DNA of 64,000 bases. Origin: Pseudomonas lundensis (GTDB lineage Bacteria; Pseudomonadota; Gammaproteobacteria; Pseudomonadales; Pseudomonadaceae). Shown piece after piece: positions 56,123-64,000 of this stretch (positions are counted from its first letter, which is position 1; each line of letters begins with the position of its first letter). The notes below the pieces were generated by a model. That model had not been told where the DNA came from. It ran no database searches and worked only from the letters and a program-made list of their open reading frames with translations. The DNA lies in the NCBI RefSeq assembly GCF_001042985.1, contig NZ_JYKY01000001.1, positions 186,001 through 250,000 of the forward strand, given 5' to 3'. A program made the position numbers and the translations under genes.

Positions 56123-58174
56123 TTACTTGATGCGTTGACCCGGCTTGGCGCCACTGTCAGGGCTCAGCAGGTAAATTTCTTCACCGCCCGGGCCTGCCGC
56201 CATGACCATGCCTTCCGAAATGCCGAAACGCATTTTGCGCGGCTTGAGGTTGGCAATCATCATCGTCAGGCGACCTTCGAGTGCGGCCGGGTCCGGGTAG
56301 GCACTTTTGATCCCGGAGAACACGTTGCGCTGTTCGTCGCCGATGTCGAGGGTCAGGCGCAACAATTTGTCGGCACCTTCAACGGCCTCTGCCTTGAGAA
56401 TCAAGGCCACGCGCAGGTCAACGGCGGCGAAAGCGTCAAAGTCGATCTCGGCTGCCAGAGGTTCTTTTACCAGTTCGCCGTTACCTTTGGGGGCGGCGGA
56501 GCCAGTGTCGGTCTGGCTCGCAGCCAGGTCTTCTTTCGATGCGTCAGTCATGGCCTGTACTTTTACCGGGTCAATGCGGGTCATCAGTGGTTTGAATGCA
56601 TTCAACTGATGATTGCTCAGCAGTGTGGTGTGATCGTCCCACGTCAACGGCGACACATTGAGGAATGCCTCTGCATCGGCGGCCAGTACCGGCAGCACAG
56701 GCTTGAGGAAAATGATCAACTGACGGAACAGGTTGATACCCAGTGCGCACACCGCCTGGACTTCGTCCTGTTTACCTTCCTGCTTGGCCATGGCCCATGG
56801 GGCTTTTTCGGCAATCCAGGCGTTGGCGCGGTCGGCCAATGCCATGATTTCGCGCATGGCGCGTGCGAAGTCGCGTGCTTCATAGGCTTCGGCAATGCTC
56901 GGAGCGGCCGCCAGAAATGCATCGGTCAGCTCAGGTGCTGCGTTGCCTTCAACCAACACGCCCGCATTGCCCTTGTGGACAAAGCCTGCGCAGCGGCTGG
57001 CAATGTTCACCACTTTGCCGACCAGGTCAGAGTTGACCTTTTGCACGAAATCTTCGAGGTTGAGGTCCAGGTCGTCGACCCCGCGACCCAGTTTCGAGGC
57101 GTAGTAGTAACGCAGGTATTCAGGCGACAGGTGGTCCAGGTACGTGCGGGCCTTGATAAAGGTGCCGCGGGATTTGGACATTTTCTGGCCGTTGACCGTC
57201 AGATAGCCGTGCACGTTGATGGCCGTTGGCTTGCGATAACCTGCGCCTTCGAGCATGGCGGGCCAGAACAGGGCGTGGAAGTTCACGATGTCCTTGCCGA
57301 TGAAGTGATACAGCTCGGCGGTGGAGTCTTTGGCCCAGTAGGCGTCGAAATCCAGATCAGGACGGCGTGCGCAGAGGTTCTTGAAACTGGCCATGTAGCC
57401 GATGGGTGCATCCAGCCATACATAGAAATATTTGCCGGGCTCATCGGGGATTTCAAAACCGAAGTAGGGTGCATCGCGTGAGATGTCCCACTGTTGCAGA
57501 CCCGCATCGAGCCATTCGGCAATTTTGTTTGCGACGGCATCTTGCAAGGCACCGCTTCGCGTCCAGCTTTTGAGCATGGCGTCGAAGTCTGGCAGCTTGA
57601 AGAAGAAGTGTTGCGACTCTTTGAGAACCGGTGTGGCACCGGAAATCGCTGATTTCGGGTTCTTGAGATCCGTGGGTGCGTAGGTGGCACCACATTTTTC
57701 GCAGTTGTCGCCGTATTGATCTTCAGTGCCGCATTTCGGGCAGGTGCCCTTGATGAAGCGGTCGGCCAGGAACATTTTCTTTTCCGGGTCGAAGTACTGA
57801 GTAATTGAGCGAGTTGCGATATGGCCCGCTTCGCGCAGCTTGATGTAGATCGCACTCGACAGCTCACGGTTTTCTTCGGCGTGGGTCGAGTGGAAATTAT
57901 CGAAGTCAACGAGGAAGTCGGCAAAGTCGGCGCTGTGTTCAGCCTGGACGTTGGCGATCAGTTGCTCTGGCGTGATGCCTTCTTTTTCAGCGCGCAACAT
58001 GATTGCCGAGCCGTGGGCGTCGTCTGCGCAAACATACGTGCATTGGTTGCCGCGTTGCTTCTGGAAGCGCACCCACATATCGGTCTGGATGTACTCAAGC
58101 ATATGGCCAAGGTGGATTGAACCATTGGCATAGGGCAGGGCGCTGGTGACGAGGATCTTGCGTGGCTCGGACAT
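56123..58174 (-). CDS. metG: Methionyl-tRNA synthetase
   Basis: 683-residue class-I synthetase. The HIGH-type motif is HLGHML, the zinc knuckle has CPKC and CEKC pairs near residues 145-160, KMSKS is at 331-335, and the C-terminal Trbp111-like tRNA-binding/dimerisation domain begins near 580 ([20 protein letters not shown]). Length fits the dimeric type (677 in E. coli). ATG at 58174 with a weak ribosome site. It is divergent from apbC, as in other pseudomonads. Confidence 0.97.
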   Translation of the reverse strand: MSEPRKILVTSALPYANGSIHLGHMLEYIQTDMWVRFQKQRGNQCTYVCADDAHGSAIMLRAEKEGITPEQLIANVQAEHSADFADFLVDFDNFHSTHAEENRELSSAIYIKLREAGHIATRSITQYFDPEKKMFLADRFIKGTCPKCGTEDQYGDNCEKCGATYAPTDLKNPKSAISGATPVLKESQHFFFKLPDFDAMLKSWTRSGALQDAVANKIAEWLDAGLQQWDISRDAPYFGFEIPDEPGKYFYVWLDAPIGYMASFKNLCARRPDLDFDAYWAKDSTAELYHFIGKDIVNFHALFWPAMLEGAGYRKPTAINVHGYLTVNGQKMSKSRGTFIKARTYLDHLSPEYLRYYYASKLGRGVDDLDLNLEDFVQKVNSDLVGKVVNIASRCAGFVHKGNAGVLVEGNAAPELTDAFLAAAPSIAEAYEARDFARAMREIMALADRANAWIAEKAPWAMAKQEGKQDEVQAVCALGINLFRQLIIFLKPVLPVLAADAEAFLNVSPLTWDDHTTLLSNHQLNAFKPLMTRIDPVKVQAMTDASKEDLAASQTDTGSAAPKGNGELVKEPLAAEIDFDAFAAVDLRVALILKAEAVEGADKLLRLTLDIGDEQRNVFSGIKSAYPDPAALEGRLTMMIANLKPRKMRFGISEGMVMAAGPGGEEIYLLSPDSGAKPGQRIK

Positions 58175-58355
58175 GGGGCTCGGCTACTTGATGAGACGGT
58201 GGTCGGCCACTATAAAGCGCCGGGCGATATATTTCACCCCGTGGACACGTATCTGAGGGTTTATGGTGGTTTCAAGGCTTTTAAAAGCCTGCTTTGGTTG
58301 CTTCAGAAGGTTAGGATAGCGGCCTGTTTTAATCAGATCTTTTCGGGAGTTGCCC

Positions 58356-59450
58356 ATGAGCGCCGTCAATCGCGCAGCGGTGGAGGCTGTCCTTCGCCAG
58401 TACACCGACCCTTACTTGAATCAGGACCCTGTGTCTGCCGGCTGCGTCCGTCATGTCGATGTCCAGGGCGATCGCGTCAGCGTGCAACTGGAATTGGGCT
58501 ACGCCGCCGGTCTGTTCAAAAATGGCTGGGCGCAGATGCTGCAAATGGCCATTGAAAACATGGATGGCGTGTCAGTTGCCAAGGTTGAGGTCAACTGCGT
58601 GATTGCAGCGCACAAGGCCCAGGCGCAAATCCCGGGGCTGGCCAATGTTAAAAACATCGTGGCGGTGGCCTCGGGCAAGGGGGGCGTGGGCAAATCCACC
58701 ACGGCCGCAAACCTTGCGTTGGCACTGGCGCGCGAAGGTGCGCGGGTCGGTATTCTGGATGCCGACATTTATGGGCCGAGCCAGGGGGTAATGTTTGGTA
58801 TCCCGGAAGGTACACGGCCGAAGATCCGTGACCAGAAATGGTTTGTGCCGATTGAGGCCCACGGCGTTGAAGTGATGTCCATGGCCTTTTTGACCGATGA
58901 CAACACGCCGATGGTGTGGCGTGGGCCGATGGTGTCTGGCGCGCTGTTGCAACTGGTGACGCAGACGGCCTGGAATGATCTCGACTACTTGGTGATTGAT
59001 ATGCCGCCGGGCACTGGGGACATCCAGCTGACCCTGGCGCAGAAAGTTCCGGTCACCGGGTCTGTCGTGGTGACCACGCCTCAAGACCTGGCATTGCTGG
59101 ATGCGCGTAAAGGTGTCGAAATGTTCCGCAAGGTCAATATCCCGGTATTGGGGGTTGTCGAGAACATGGCGGTCCACATCTGCTCCAATTGCGGTCACGC
59201 AGAGCATCTGTTCGGCGAGGGCGGGGGTGAGAAGCTCGCGACGCAATATGGTGTTGAGGTGTTGGCCTCACTGCCACTGTCGATGGCCATTCGCGAGCAG
59301 GCGGACAGCGGCAAGCCGACGGCGATTGCCGAACCGGACAGCCAGATCGCAATGATTTATCAGGAATTGGCCCGGCATGTGGGCGCACGCATCGTCTTGC
59401 ACGAAGCCGCATCACAAGCCATGCCGACCATCACCACCAGCGACGATTGA
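58356..59450 (+). CDS. apbC: Fe-S cluster carrier ATPase, Mrp/ApbC
   Basis: 364-residue P-loop protein that binds and transfers Fe-S clusters. An N-terminal MIP18-like domain (about 1-85) precedes the deviant Walker A GKGGVGKS (107-114), the switch region DMPPGTGDIQLTL, and the cluster-binding CxxC in HICSNCGHAEHLF. ATG at 58356 has GGAG 8 bases upstream. It is divergent from metG and ends at a bidirectional terminator. Confidence 0.95.
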   Translation: MSAVNRAAVEAVLRQYTDPYLNQDPVSAGCVRHVDVQGDRVSVQLELGYAAGLFKNGWAQMLQMAIENMDGVSVAKVEVNCVIAAHKAQAQIPGLANVKNIVAVASGKGGVGKSTTAANLALALAREGARVGILDADIYGPSQGVMFGIPEGTRPKIRDQKWFVPIEAHGVEVMSMAFLTDDNTPMVWRGPMVSGALLQLVTQTAWNDLDYLVIDMPPGTGDIQLTLAQKVPVTGSVVVTTPQDLALLDARKGVEMFRKVNIPVLGVVENMAVHICSNCGHAEHLFGEGGGEKLATQYGVEVLASLPLSMAIREQADSGKPTAIAEPDSQIAMIYQELARHVGARIVLHEAASQAMPTITTSDD

Positions 59451-59521
59451 AATTCGGCAGCGGGGGCGGGCTGGCTCGCCCCTGTTGAAGTACGGGGCAC
59501 GTGTTGCTTTTACGGCAGGCA

Positions 59522-59556
59522 TAAAAAAACCCCGCTTTTGAGGGCGGGGTTTTTTA
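59522..59556. terminator. Bidirectional terminator between apbC and the cold-shock gene
   Basis: AACCCCGC and GCGGGGTT (core 59528-59551) pair across a T-rich loop and are flanked by A7 and T6 runs, so it serves both convergent genes. Confidence 0.9.
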
Positions 59557-59571
59557 CTGGATCAGTACAAG

Positions 59572-59781
59572 TTAGATAACTTGAACTTCCTCAGCTTGCA
59601 TGCCTTTCTGACCGCGAGTAGCGATGAAAGAAACCTGTTGGCCTTCTTTCAGGCTTTTGAAGCCGTCGGATTGGATTGCTTTGAAGTGAACAAACAGGTC
59701 GTCACCGGATTGTGGAGTGATGAAGCCGAAGCCTTTTTCATCGTTGAACCACTTAACGGTACCAGTTTGGCGATTAGACAT
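59572..59781 (-). CDS. Cold-shock protein, CspA family
   Basis: 69-residue single-domain RNA chaperone. RNP1 is KGFGFITP and RNP2 is LFVHFKAI, both intact. AAGGAG lies 7 bases before the ATG. It is monocistronic, between apbC and dcd. Several paralogues usually exist in Pseudomonas, so I do not assign a specific name. Confidence 0.95.
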   Translation of the reverse strand: MSNRQTGTVKWFNDEKGFGFITPQSGDDLFVHFKAIQSDGFKSLKEGQQVSFIATRGQKGMQAEEVQVI

Positions 59782-60133
59782 GGTGTAACTCCTTGGACAA
59801 AGATAACTGCGACTCAGGAAAAGCCCTGGCCGAGACTGAGTGCAAAGAGCAGGAAAAATTCTTGGAGATGGTTGGATCGAAATTCAACATCGTGTAGAGA
59901 TTCTCAGTGACACAAGCAACACAGTGACGCCACCTTAACCCTTTTTCAGGAACGTGCAAAGGGTCTTTGCGAAGGTTTCTCTAAAAACGTGACTGGCGGT
60001 TGGCCTCACAGCCTGTATTCCCGGTCGCTACAGCTATTTTCAATAAATCTCTCTCAGGCTTTTGAACCTGACACCTCGCCCCGGTAAGATGCCGAACAGA
60101 ATTTTTCCACCTCGCTATTCAGGACACCCCGCC
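59782..60133. other. Divergent region between the cold-shock gene and dcd
   Basis: A 352-bp stretch without a supported gene. The half next to the cold-shock gene is likely its long 5' leader, usual in csp genes. The dcd half ends with AGGA before the ATG. I see no clear operator. Confidence 0.5.
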
Positions 60134-60700
60134 ATGAGCATCAAATCAGACAAGTGGATCCGCCGCATGGCGCAAGAGCACGGCATGATCGAACCCTTCG
60201 TTGAGCGCCAGGTGCGTGGCGAAGGCGCCGACCGTCTGATCTCCTATGGTGTGTCGAGCTACGGCTATGACGTGCGCTGCGCGAACGAATTCAAGGTGTT
60301 CACCAATATCAACTCCGCCACCGTCGATCCGAAAAACTTCGATGAGGGCAGCTTTGTCGATGTCACCAGTGACGTGTGCATCATCCCGCCCAACTCATTC
60401 GCGCTGGCGCGCACCGTCGAGTACTTCCGTATTCCGCGCAACGTGCTGACGATCTGCCTGGGTAAAAGCACGTACGCCCGCTGCGGCATCATCGTCAACG
60501 TGACGCCCCTTGAGCCGGAGTGGGAAGGCCACGTGACGCTGGAGTTCTCCAACACCACGACCTTGCCGGCGAAAATCTACGCCAATGAAGGCGTCGCACA
60601 GATGCTGTTCTTCGAATCCGATGAGGAATGCGAAGTCTCCTACAAGGACCGTGGCGGTAAATATCAGGGCCAACGTGGCGTGACCTTGCCGCGTACCTGA
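60134..60700 (+). CDS. dcd: dCTP deaminase
   Basis: 188-residue enzyme that deaminates dCTP to dUTP for thymidylate synthesis. Conserved blocks are [13 protein letters not shown], the nucleotide-binding [21 protein letters not shown] and the C-terminal [16 protein letters not shown] at 60134 with AGGA upstream; the longer frame is not used. A small conserved gene follows after 94 bp. Confidence 0.96.
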   Translation: MSIKSDKWIRRMAQEHGMIEPFVERQVRGEGADRLISYGVSSYGYDVRCANEFKVFTNINSATVDPKNFDEGSFVDVTSDVCIIPPNSFALARTVEYFRIPRNVLTICLGKSTYARCGIIVNVTPLEPEWEGHVTLEFSNTTTLPAKIYANEGVAQMLFFESDEECEVSYKDRGGKYQGQRGVTLPRT

Positions 60701-60794
60701 CGAACCGAGGGAATTCCTGAGCGAAAATACACTCTACTGGGTGTATTTCCGGTGATGCACCCAGCGCGCCGGATCCACGCTCAGGAGTGCCCCT

Positions 60795-60995
60795 ATGAAG
60801 ATTGATCCGAGTATCCGCGCCCAACTGGCCAGCCTTGAACCGAATCAGGTCGGTATGTTGGCCTGGTCGCTGCTCGCACACCCTCCGATGCAAGCAGGCG
60901 GCATCCCCGGCCAGCCTGACCCCGATACCCCGCAACCCACTGAACCGGGCGTCCCGACAATTCCGGACGAGCCACCGCCTGCGCCAGTGGCGTGA
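60795..60995 (+). CDS. Small proline-rich protein of unknown function
   Basis: 66 residues. The first half is a short amphipathic part (MKIDPSIRAQLASLEPNQ) and the second is Pro/Asp/Glu-rich with PxxP spacing (QPDPDTPQPTEPGVPTIPDE). No known domain. AGGAG lies 8 bases before the ATG, which argues for a real gene. It is convergent with pdeM, with only 8 bp between the stop codons. Confidence 0.65.
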   Translation: MKIDPSIRAQLASLEPNQVGMLAWSLLAHPPMQAGGIPGQPDPDTPQPTEPGVPTIPDEPPPAPVA

Positions 60996-61003
60996 ATATT
61001 CAG

Positions 61004-61660
61004 TCAGTCATGCGTCAGTGGCCACACGCCTTCATCTGCTACCAGATACAGGCGCGTACCCGGCGCAGGGCTGACGTTCATCCCCCCTGTGAATGCACCG
61101 AACGCCGGTAGCAAACTGATCCTTGGGCCGAGACAGAAACAGGGCGCACGTACGCTTTGCCGACCTTTACCGCGCAAGCGGAAAGTGGGATGCACATGGC
61201 CGGCCAGTACATGGTGAGTGGCATGGGGCTGCGGCTCATGCTGCAGGGCAAAGGGCCCCATCAACCACGGTTCGGCTACCACCTCAATCTTCAATGCCTC
61301 AGGCGGATCCCCGGCACGCCGGTCGTGGTTGCCCCTGATTAACCTCATCGACACATCAGAGTGCGCCTCGCGCCACGCGCCAATGGCCGCCAATGTGTTC
61401 AGCGCGTGGGATTCGGGTGCGTGCAGGAAGTCCCCCAGAAAAATCACCTCTGTGCAGGGATAACGCCGCATTAATCGATTCAGTACATCGATATTGGTTT
61501 GAGTGGTGCCGGTCGGCACCGGCTGGCCCAGTTTTCGATAGGCTGCCGCTTTGCCGAAGTGCGCGTCAGCTATCAACAGGGTGTGTCGGCGCGGCCAATA
61601 GATGGCCTTTTCTGCCAACAGCCATAGCTCTTCACCTGCCAGTTCAACCACCACTTTCAT
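61004..61660 (-). CDS. pdeM: Ligase-associated DNA repair endonuclease PdeM
   Basis: 218-residue calcineurin-like metallophosphoesterase. The metal motifs are IADAHFGK, FLGDFLHAP, IRGNHDRR and LAGHVHP. The family occurs with a DEXH helicase, an ATP-dependent DNA ligase and an MBL-fold exonuclease in a DNA-repair cassette. Here the helicase gene lies 15 bp upstream on the same strand; the ligase and exonuclease genes would be beyond the right edge. AAGGAAC lies 9 bases before the ATG. Confidence 0.92.
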   Translation of the reverse strand: MKVVVELAGEELWLLAEKAIYWPRRHTLLIADAHFGKAAAYRKLGQPVPTGTTQTNIDVLNRLMRRYPCTEVIFLGDFLHAPESHALNTLAAIGAWREAHSDVSMRLIRGNHDRRAGDPPEALKIEVVAEPWLMGPFALQHEPQPHATHHVLAGHVHPTFRLRGKGRQSVRAPCFCLGPRISLLPAFGAFTGGMNVSPAPGTRLYLVADEGVWPLTHD

Positions 61661-61675
61661 GCTATTTCGTTCCTT

Positions 61676-64000
61676 TCACGACAGCGGCTTCCAGGTCCTT
61701 GACCATGCTGCGATACGATCCGCCAGTTTTTCAGAGCTGAGGCTTTCACGAAAACGCTCCACCAACAGCGGGAAGGCGAACGGGGTGGCTCGTTGGATGG
61801 CATGCACATCGAGCGTCAGTGCGCGCATGTCACTCAAGGTCTGTTCCAGGCGCTGAATATCCAACTCCTGACGCAATACTTCCTCCTGGGCTTGGGTCAA
61901 CAGCAGATTGTTGGCGTCGTATTGCTTGAAGACTTCAAAAAATAGCCCACTGGAGGCTTGAACCTGGCGCGTGCTTTTCTGCGCGCCGGGGTAACCGCCA
62001 AACACCAGTCCCGAAATACGCGCAATTTCCCTAAAGCGCCGCAAGGCCAGTTCACCGGCATTGAGGCTGGCAAGAATGTCTTCCAGCAAGTGGTCTTCAT
62101 CAAACAGGCCTGCCTTGAGCAGGGACGCCCAGTCCACCGCGGTCGCGCTGAGCAGTTCAAAACCATAGTCATTCACCGCGATCGAGAACGTCAGCGGTTG
62201 CTGTTGACTGATCCGCCAGGCCAACAGGCTGGCCAACCCCAGGTGCACCTGCCTCCCGGCAAAGGGATACAGGAACAGGTGCCACCCTTCACGGGATTTA
62301 AGGGTTTCGGCCAGCAGCGTATGGGTGCCGGGCAGGGCCGACCATGCCTGTTGCACCTCCAGCAAGGGCTTGATCGCCTGCATTTCCGGGCCTGTGAACT
62401 GCCCCTGGCGAGCGGCATCCAGTTGCGCGACAACCGCATGCGCCAACTCGCTGGAGAGCGGCATGCGCCCACCGTTCCAGCGCGGCACGGCGGCTTTTTT
62501 GCCCGAGGTACGTTTGACGTACGCCACCATGTTTTCGACGCGCACCAATTCCAGCAAGCGCCCGCCGAACAGAAAGCCGTCACCCGGTTTGAGCCGTGCA
62601 ATAAACCCTTCTTCGACACTGCCCAGCGATTGCCCGCCGCCGCCTTTGCGCCAGTACTTCAATTGGATACTGGCGTCACTGACGATGGTGCCGATGCTCA
62701 TGCGGTGGCGTCGGGCCAGGCGTGCGCTGGGGACTTTCCACACGCCGTCGGCATCGGGTTCGACACGCTGGTAGTCCGGGTACGCGGTCAGCGAGTCGCC
62801 GCCATGATGGACAAACGCCAGCGCCCAGCGCCATTGAGCCTCGCTCAGGTCGCGATAAGCCCAGGTGCTGCGCACTTCGTCCAGCAACTCATCAGGCGTG
62901 AAGCCACCGGCCAACGCCATACTGACCAGATGTTGCACCAATACATCCAGCGGGCAGTGGGGCGATTCGCGGGGTTCAATCAAGCGGGCGGCCACGGCGG
63001 CTTTGGCGGCAGCGGCTTCAACCAGCTCCAGGCTGTGGGTCGGCACCAGCGTCACACGCGAAGGCCGCCCCGGCGCATGACCCGAGCGGCCCGCACGTTG
63101 CATCAAGCGGGCGATGCCTTTGACCGAGCCGATTTGCAGCACCCGCTCAACCGGTAAAAAATCCACCCCAAGATCCAGACTCGACGTACAAACCACCGCT
63201 TTGAGCGTGCCTTCCTTGAGGCTGCGCTCAACCCAGTCCCGCACGCCTCGGGCCAAGGAGCCGTGATGCAGAGCAATCAATCCGGCCCAGTCGGGACGGG
63301 CTTCCAGCAACGCTTGATACCAAATCTCGGATTGCGCGCGGGTATTGGTAAAAATCAGGCAACTGGCGCTGCTGTCCACTTCGGCCACTACCGCGGGCAG
63401 CATGCGCAGTCCGATATGCCCGGCCCAGGGAAAGCGTTCGATGGAGGGCGGCAGCAGGGTGTCGACCTGTAAATCCTTGATGACGTTGCCTTGGACACTG
63501 ACGCCCCCGCCTTGCGGCAATAGCACATCCTGGGCGTGGGCCTGATTGCCGAGGGTTGCAGAAATACCCCACACGATCAGTTGTGGATTCCATTTGCGCA
63601 ATCGTGCCAACGCCAATTGCAGTTGCACCCCGCGCTTGTTGCCAATCAACTCGTGCCACTCATCCACCACCAGCATGCGCAGGTTGGACATCTGTGCCTT
63701 TGCGTCGGCACGGGTCAGCAGCAAGGTCAGGCTCTCGGGGGTGGTCACCAGCGCACTGGGCAGGCATCGACCCTGTCGGGCGCGTTCGCTGCTGCTGGTG
63801 TCGCCCGTGCGCAGGCCAATGCTCCACGGGATGTCCAGCTCTGCCAGCGGTGCATCCAGCGCCCGCGCAGTGTCCGCTGCCAGCGCGCGCATGGGGGTGA
63901 TCCACAGGACCGTCAGCGGTGCACTGGCCGGTTTGCGCGATTTGGGCGGGGTCAGCGGTTTGGCTGGCGCGGCACGGGCAAAGCGGTTGAGGGCTGCAAA
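61676..64000 (-). CDS. Ligase-associated DEXH-box DNA helicase, Lhr-like (5' end outside window)
   Basis: Superfamily 2 helicase; 774 residues are visible and the N-terminus with Walker A lies past position 64000. Seen in order: motif Ia ([11 protein letters not shown]), motif Ib around TTPESL, Walker B VVDEWHE, motif III SATLGN, motif [15 protein letters not shown], and motif [13 protein letters not shown]. The long C-terminal region (about 400 residues) is of the Lhr core type. It works with PdeM in the ligase-associated repair cassette. The frame is open to the last base of the window. Confidence 0.93.
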   Translation of the reverse strand, partial: FAALNRFARAAPAKPLTPPKSRKPASAPLTVLWITPMRALAADTARALDAPLAELDIPWSIGLRTGDTSSSERARQGRCLPSALVTTPESLTLLLTRADAKAQMSNLRMLVVDEWHELIGNKRGVQLQLALARLRKWNPQLIVWGISATLGNQAHAQDVLLPQGGGVSVQGNVIKDLQVDTLLPPSIERFPWAGHIGLRMLPAVVAEVDSSASCLIFTNTRAQSEIWYQALLEARPDWAGLIALHHGSLARGVRDWVERSLKEGTLKAVVCTSSLDLGVDFLPVERVLQIGSVKGIARLMQRAGRSGHAPGRPSRVTLVPTHSLELVEAAAAKAAVAARLIEPRESPHCPLDVLVQHLVSMALAGGFTPDELLDEVRSTWAYRDLSEAQWRWALAFVHHGGDSLTAYPDYQRVEPDADGVWKVPSARLARRHRMSIGTIVSDASIQLKYWRKGGGGQSLGSVEEGFIARLKPGDGFLFGGRLLELVRVENMVAYVKRTSGKKAAVPRWNGGRMPLSSELAHAVVAQLDAARQGQFTGPEMQAIKPLLEVQQAWSALPGTHTLLAETLKSREGWHLFLYPFAGRQVHLGLASLLAWRISQQQPLTFSIAVNDYGFELLSATAVDWASLLKAGLFDEDHLLEDILASLNAGELALRRFREIARISGLVFGGYPGAQKSTRQVQASSGLFFEVFKQYDANNLLLTQAQEEVLRQELDIQRLEQTLSDMRALTLDVHAIQRATPFAFPLLVERFRESLSSEKLADRIAAWSRTWKPLS

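Overview
The window is a stretch of a Pseudomonas chromosome. Gene order from about 36 to 61 kb matches the pseudomonad core: glpFKRD, ybaK, ABC ATPase-argF, grxD, bfrB-bfd, a 2-Cys peroxiredoxin, rnt-pyrC-motY-argG, then nth, rsxB, metG, apbC, csp, dcd, pdeM. The protein sequences are of Pseudomonas type and the base composition is moderately GC-rich by eye. A fluorescens-lineage or related environmental species fits better than P. aeruginosa, because the acidic amino acid aat-aau locus sits inside the glp region and the rsx operon is reduced to one gene. I cannot name the species. No rRNA, tRNA, CRISPR array, prophage or insertion sequence was recognised.

Left part (1-16 kb): the start of a His-rich PadR regulator of the YqjI/NfeR type; a divergent bifunctional penicillin-binding protein; a ProY-like amino acid permease; an OpgC-like acyltransferase; a 1676-residue LRR/NEL protein that looks like a ubiquitin-ligase effector; an FMN glutamate-synthase-like protein; and a small nudix-lysE-GNAT group. 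Divergent metR/metE follow.

Middle (19-29 kb): the most interesting unit is a six-gene, leftward, tightly coupled operon. It encodes an MtnX-like HAD phosphatase, a class-III aminotransferase, an alpha/beta hydrolase, a FemAB/GNAT-like acyltransferase, a sensor kinase and a sigma54 response regulator. It is preceded by a very good sigma54 -24/-12 element and an array of three alternating CTACAA/TTGTAG half-sites. I read it as a self-contained sigma54-controlled pathway with its own two-component regulator and unknown product. A MipA/OmpV porin-like gene is divergent to it. A three-gene set follows: an arginase-fold hydrolase and two 4-TM SMR-like proteins.

Nutrient uptake (29-42 kb): glpM; aauR-aauS and aatPMQJ (acidic amino acid uptake, with a sigma54 promoter and AauR-type inverted repeats upstream of aatJ); then glpD, glpR, glpK and glpF for glycerol use, with shared candidate GlpR sites.

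Right part (42-64 kb): mostly housekeeping: tRNA editing, arginine synthesis (ArgR-like sites at argF and argG), iron storage and release (bfrB/bfd with a Fur-like box), redox (grxD, peroxiredoxin), RNA and pyrimidine metabolism, a flagellar motor protein, DNA repair (nth, pdeM and a helicase running off the window), methionyl-tRNA synthesis and Fe-S assembly. A roughly 1.9 kb AT-rich slot (51.4-53.2 kb) between argG and the nth group carries an unrecognised membrane protein and an orphan NarL-type regulator and looks like a variable insertion site.
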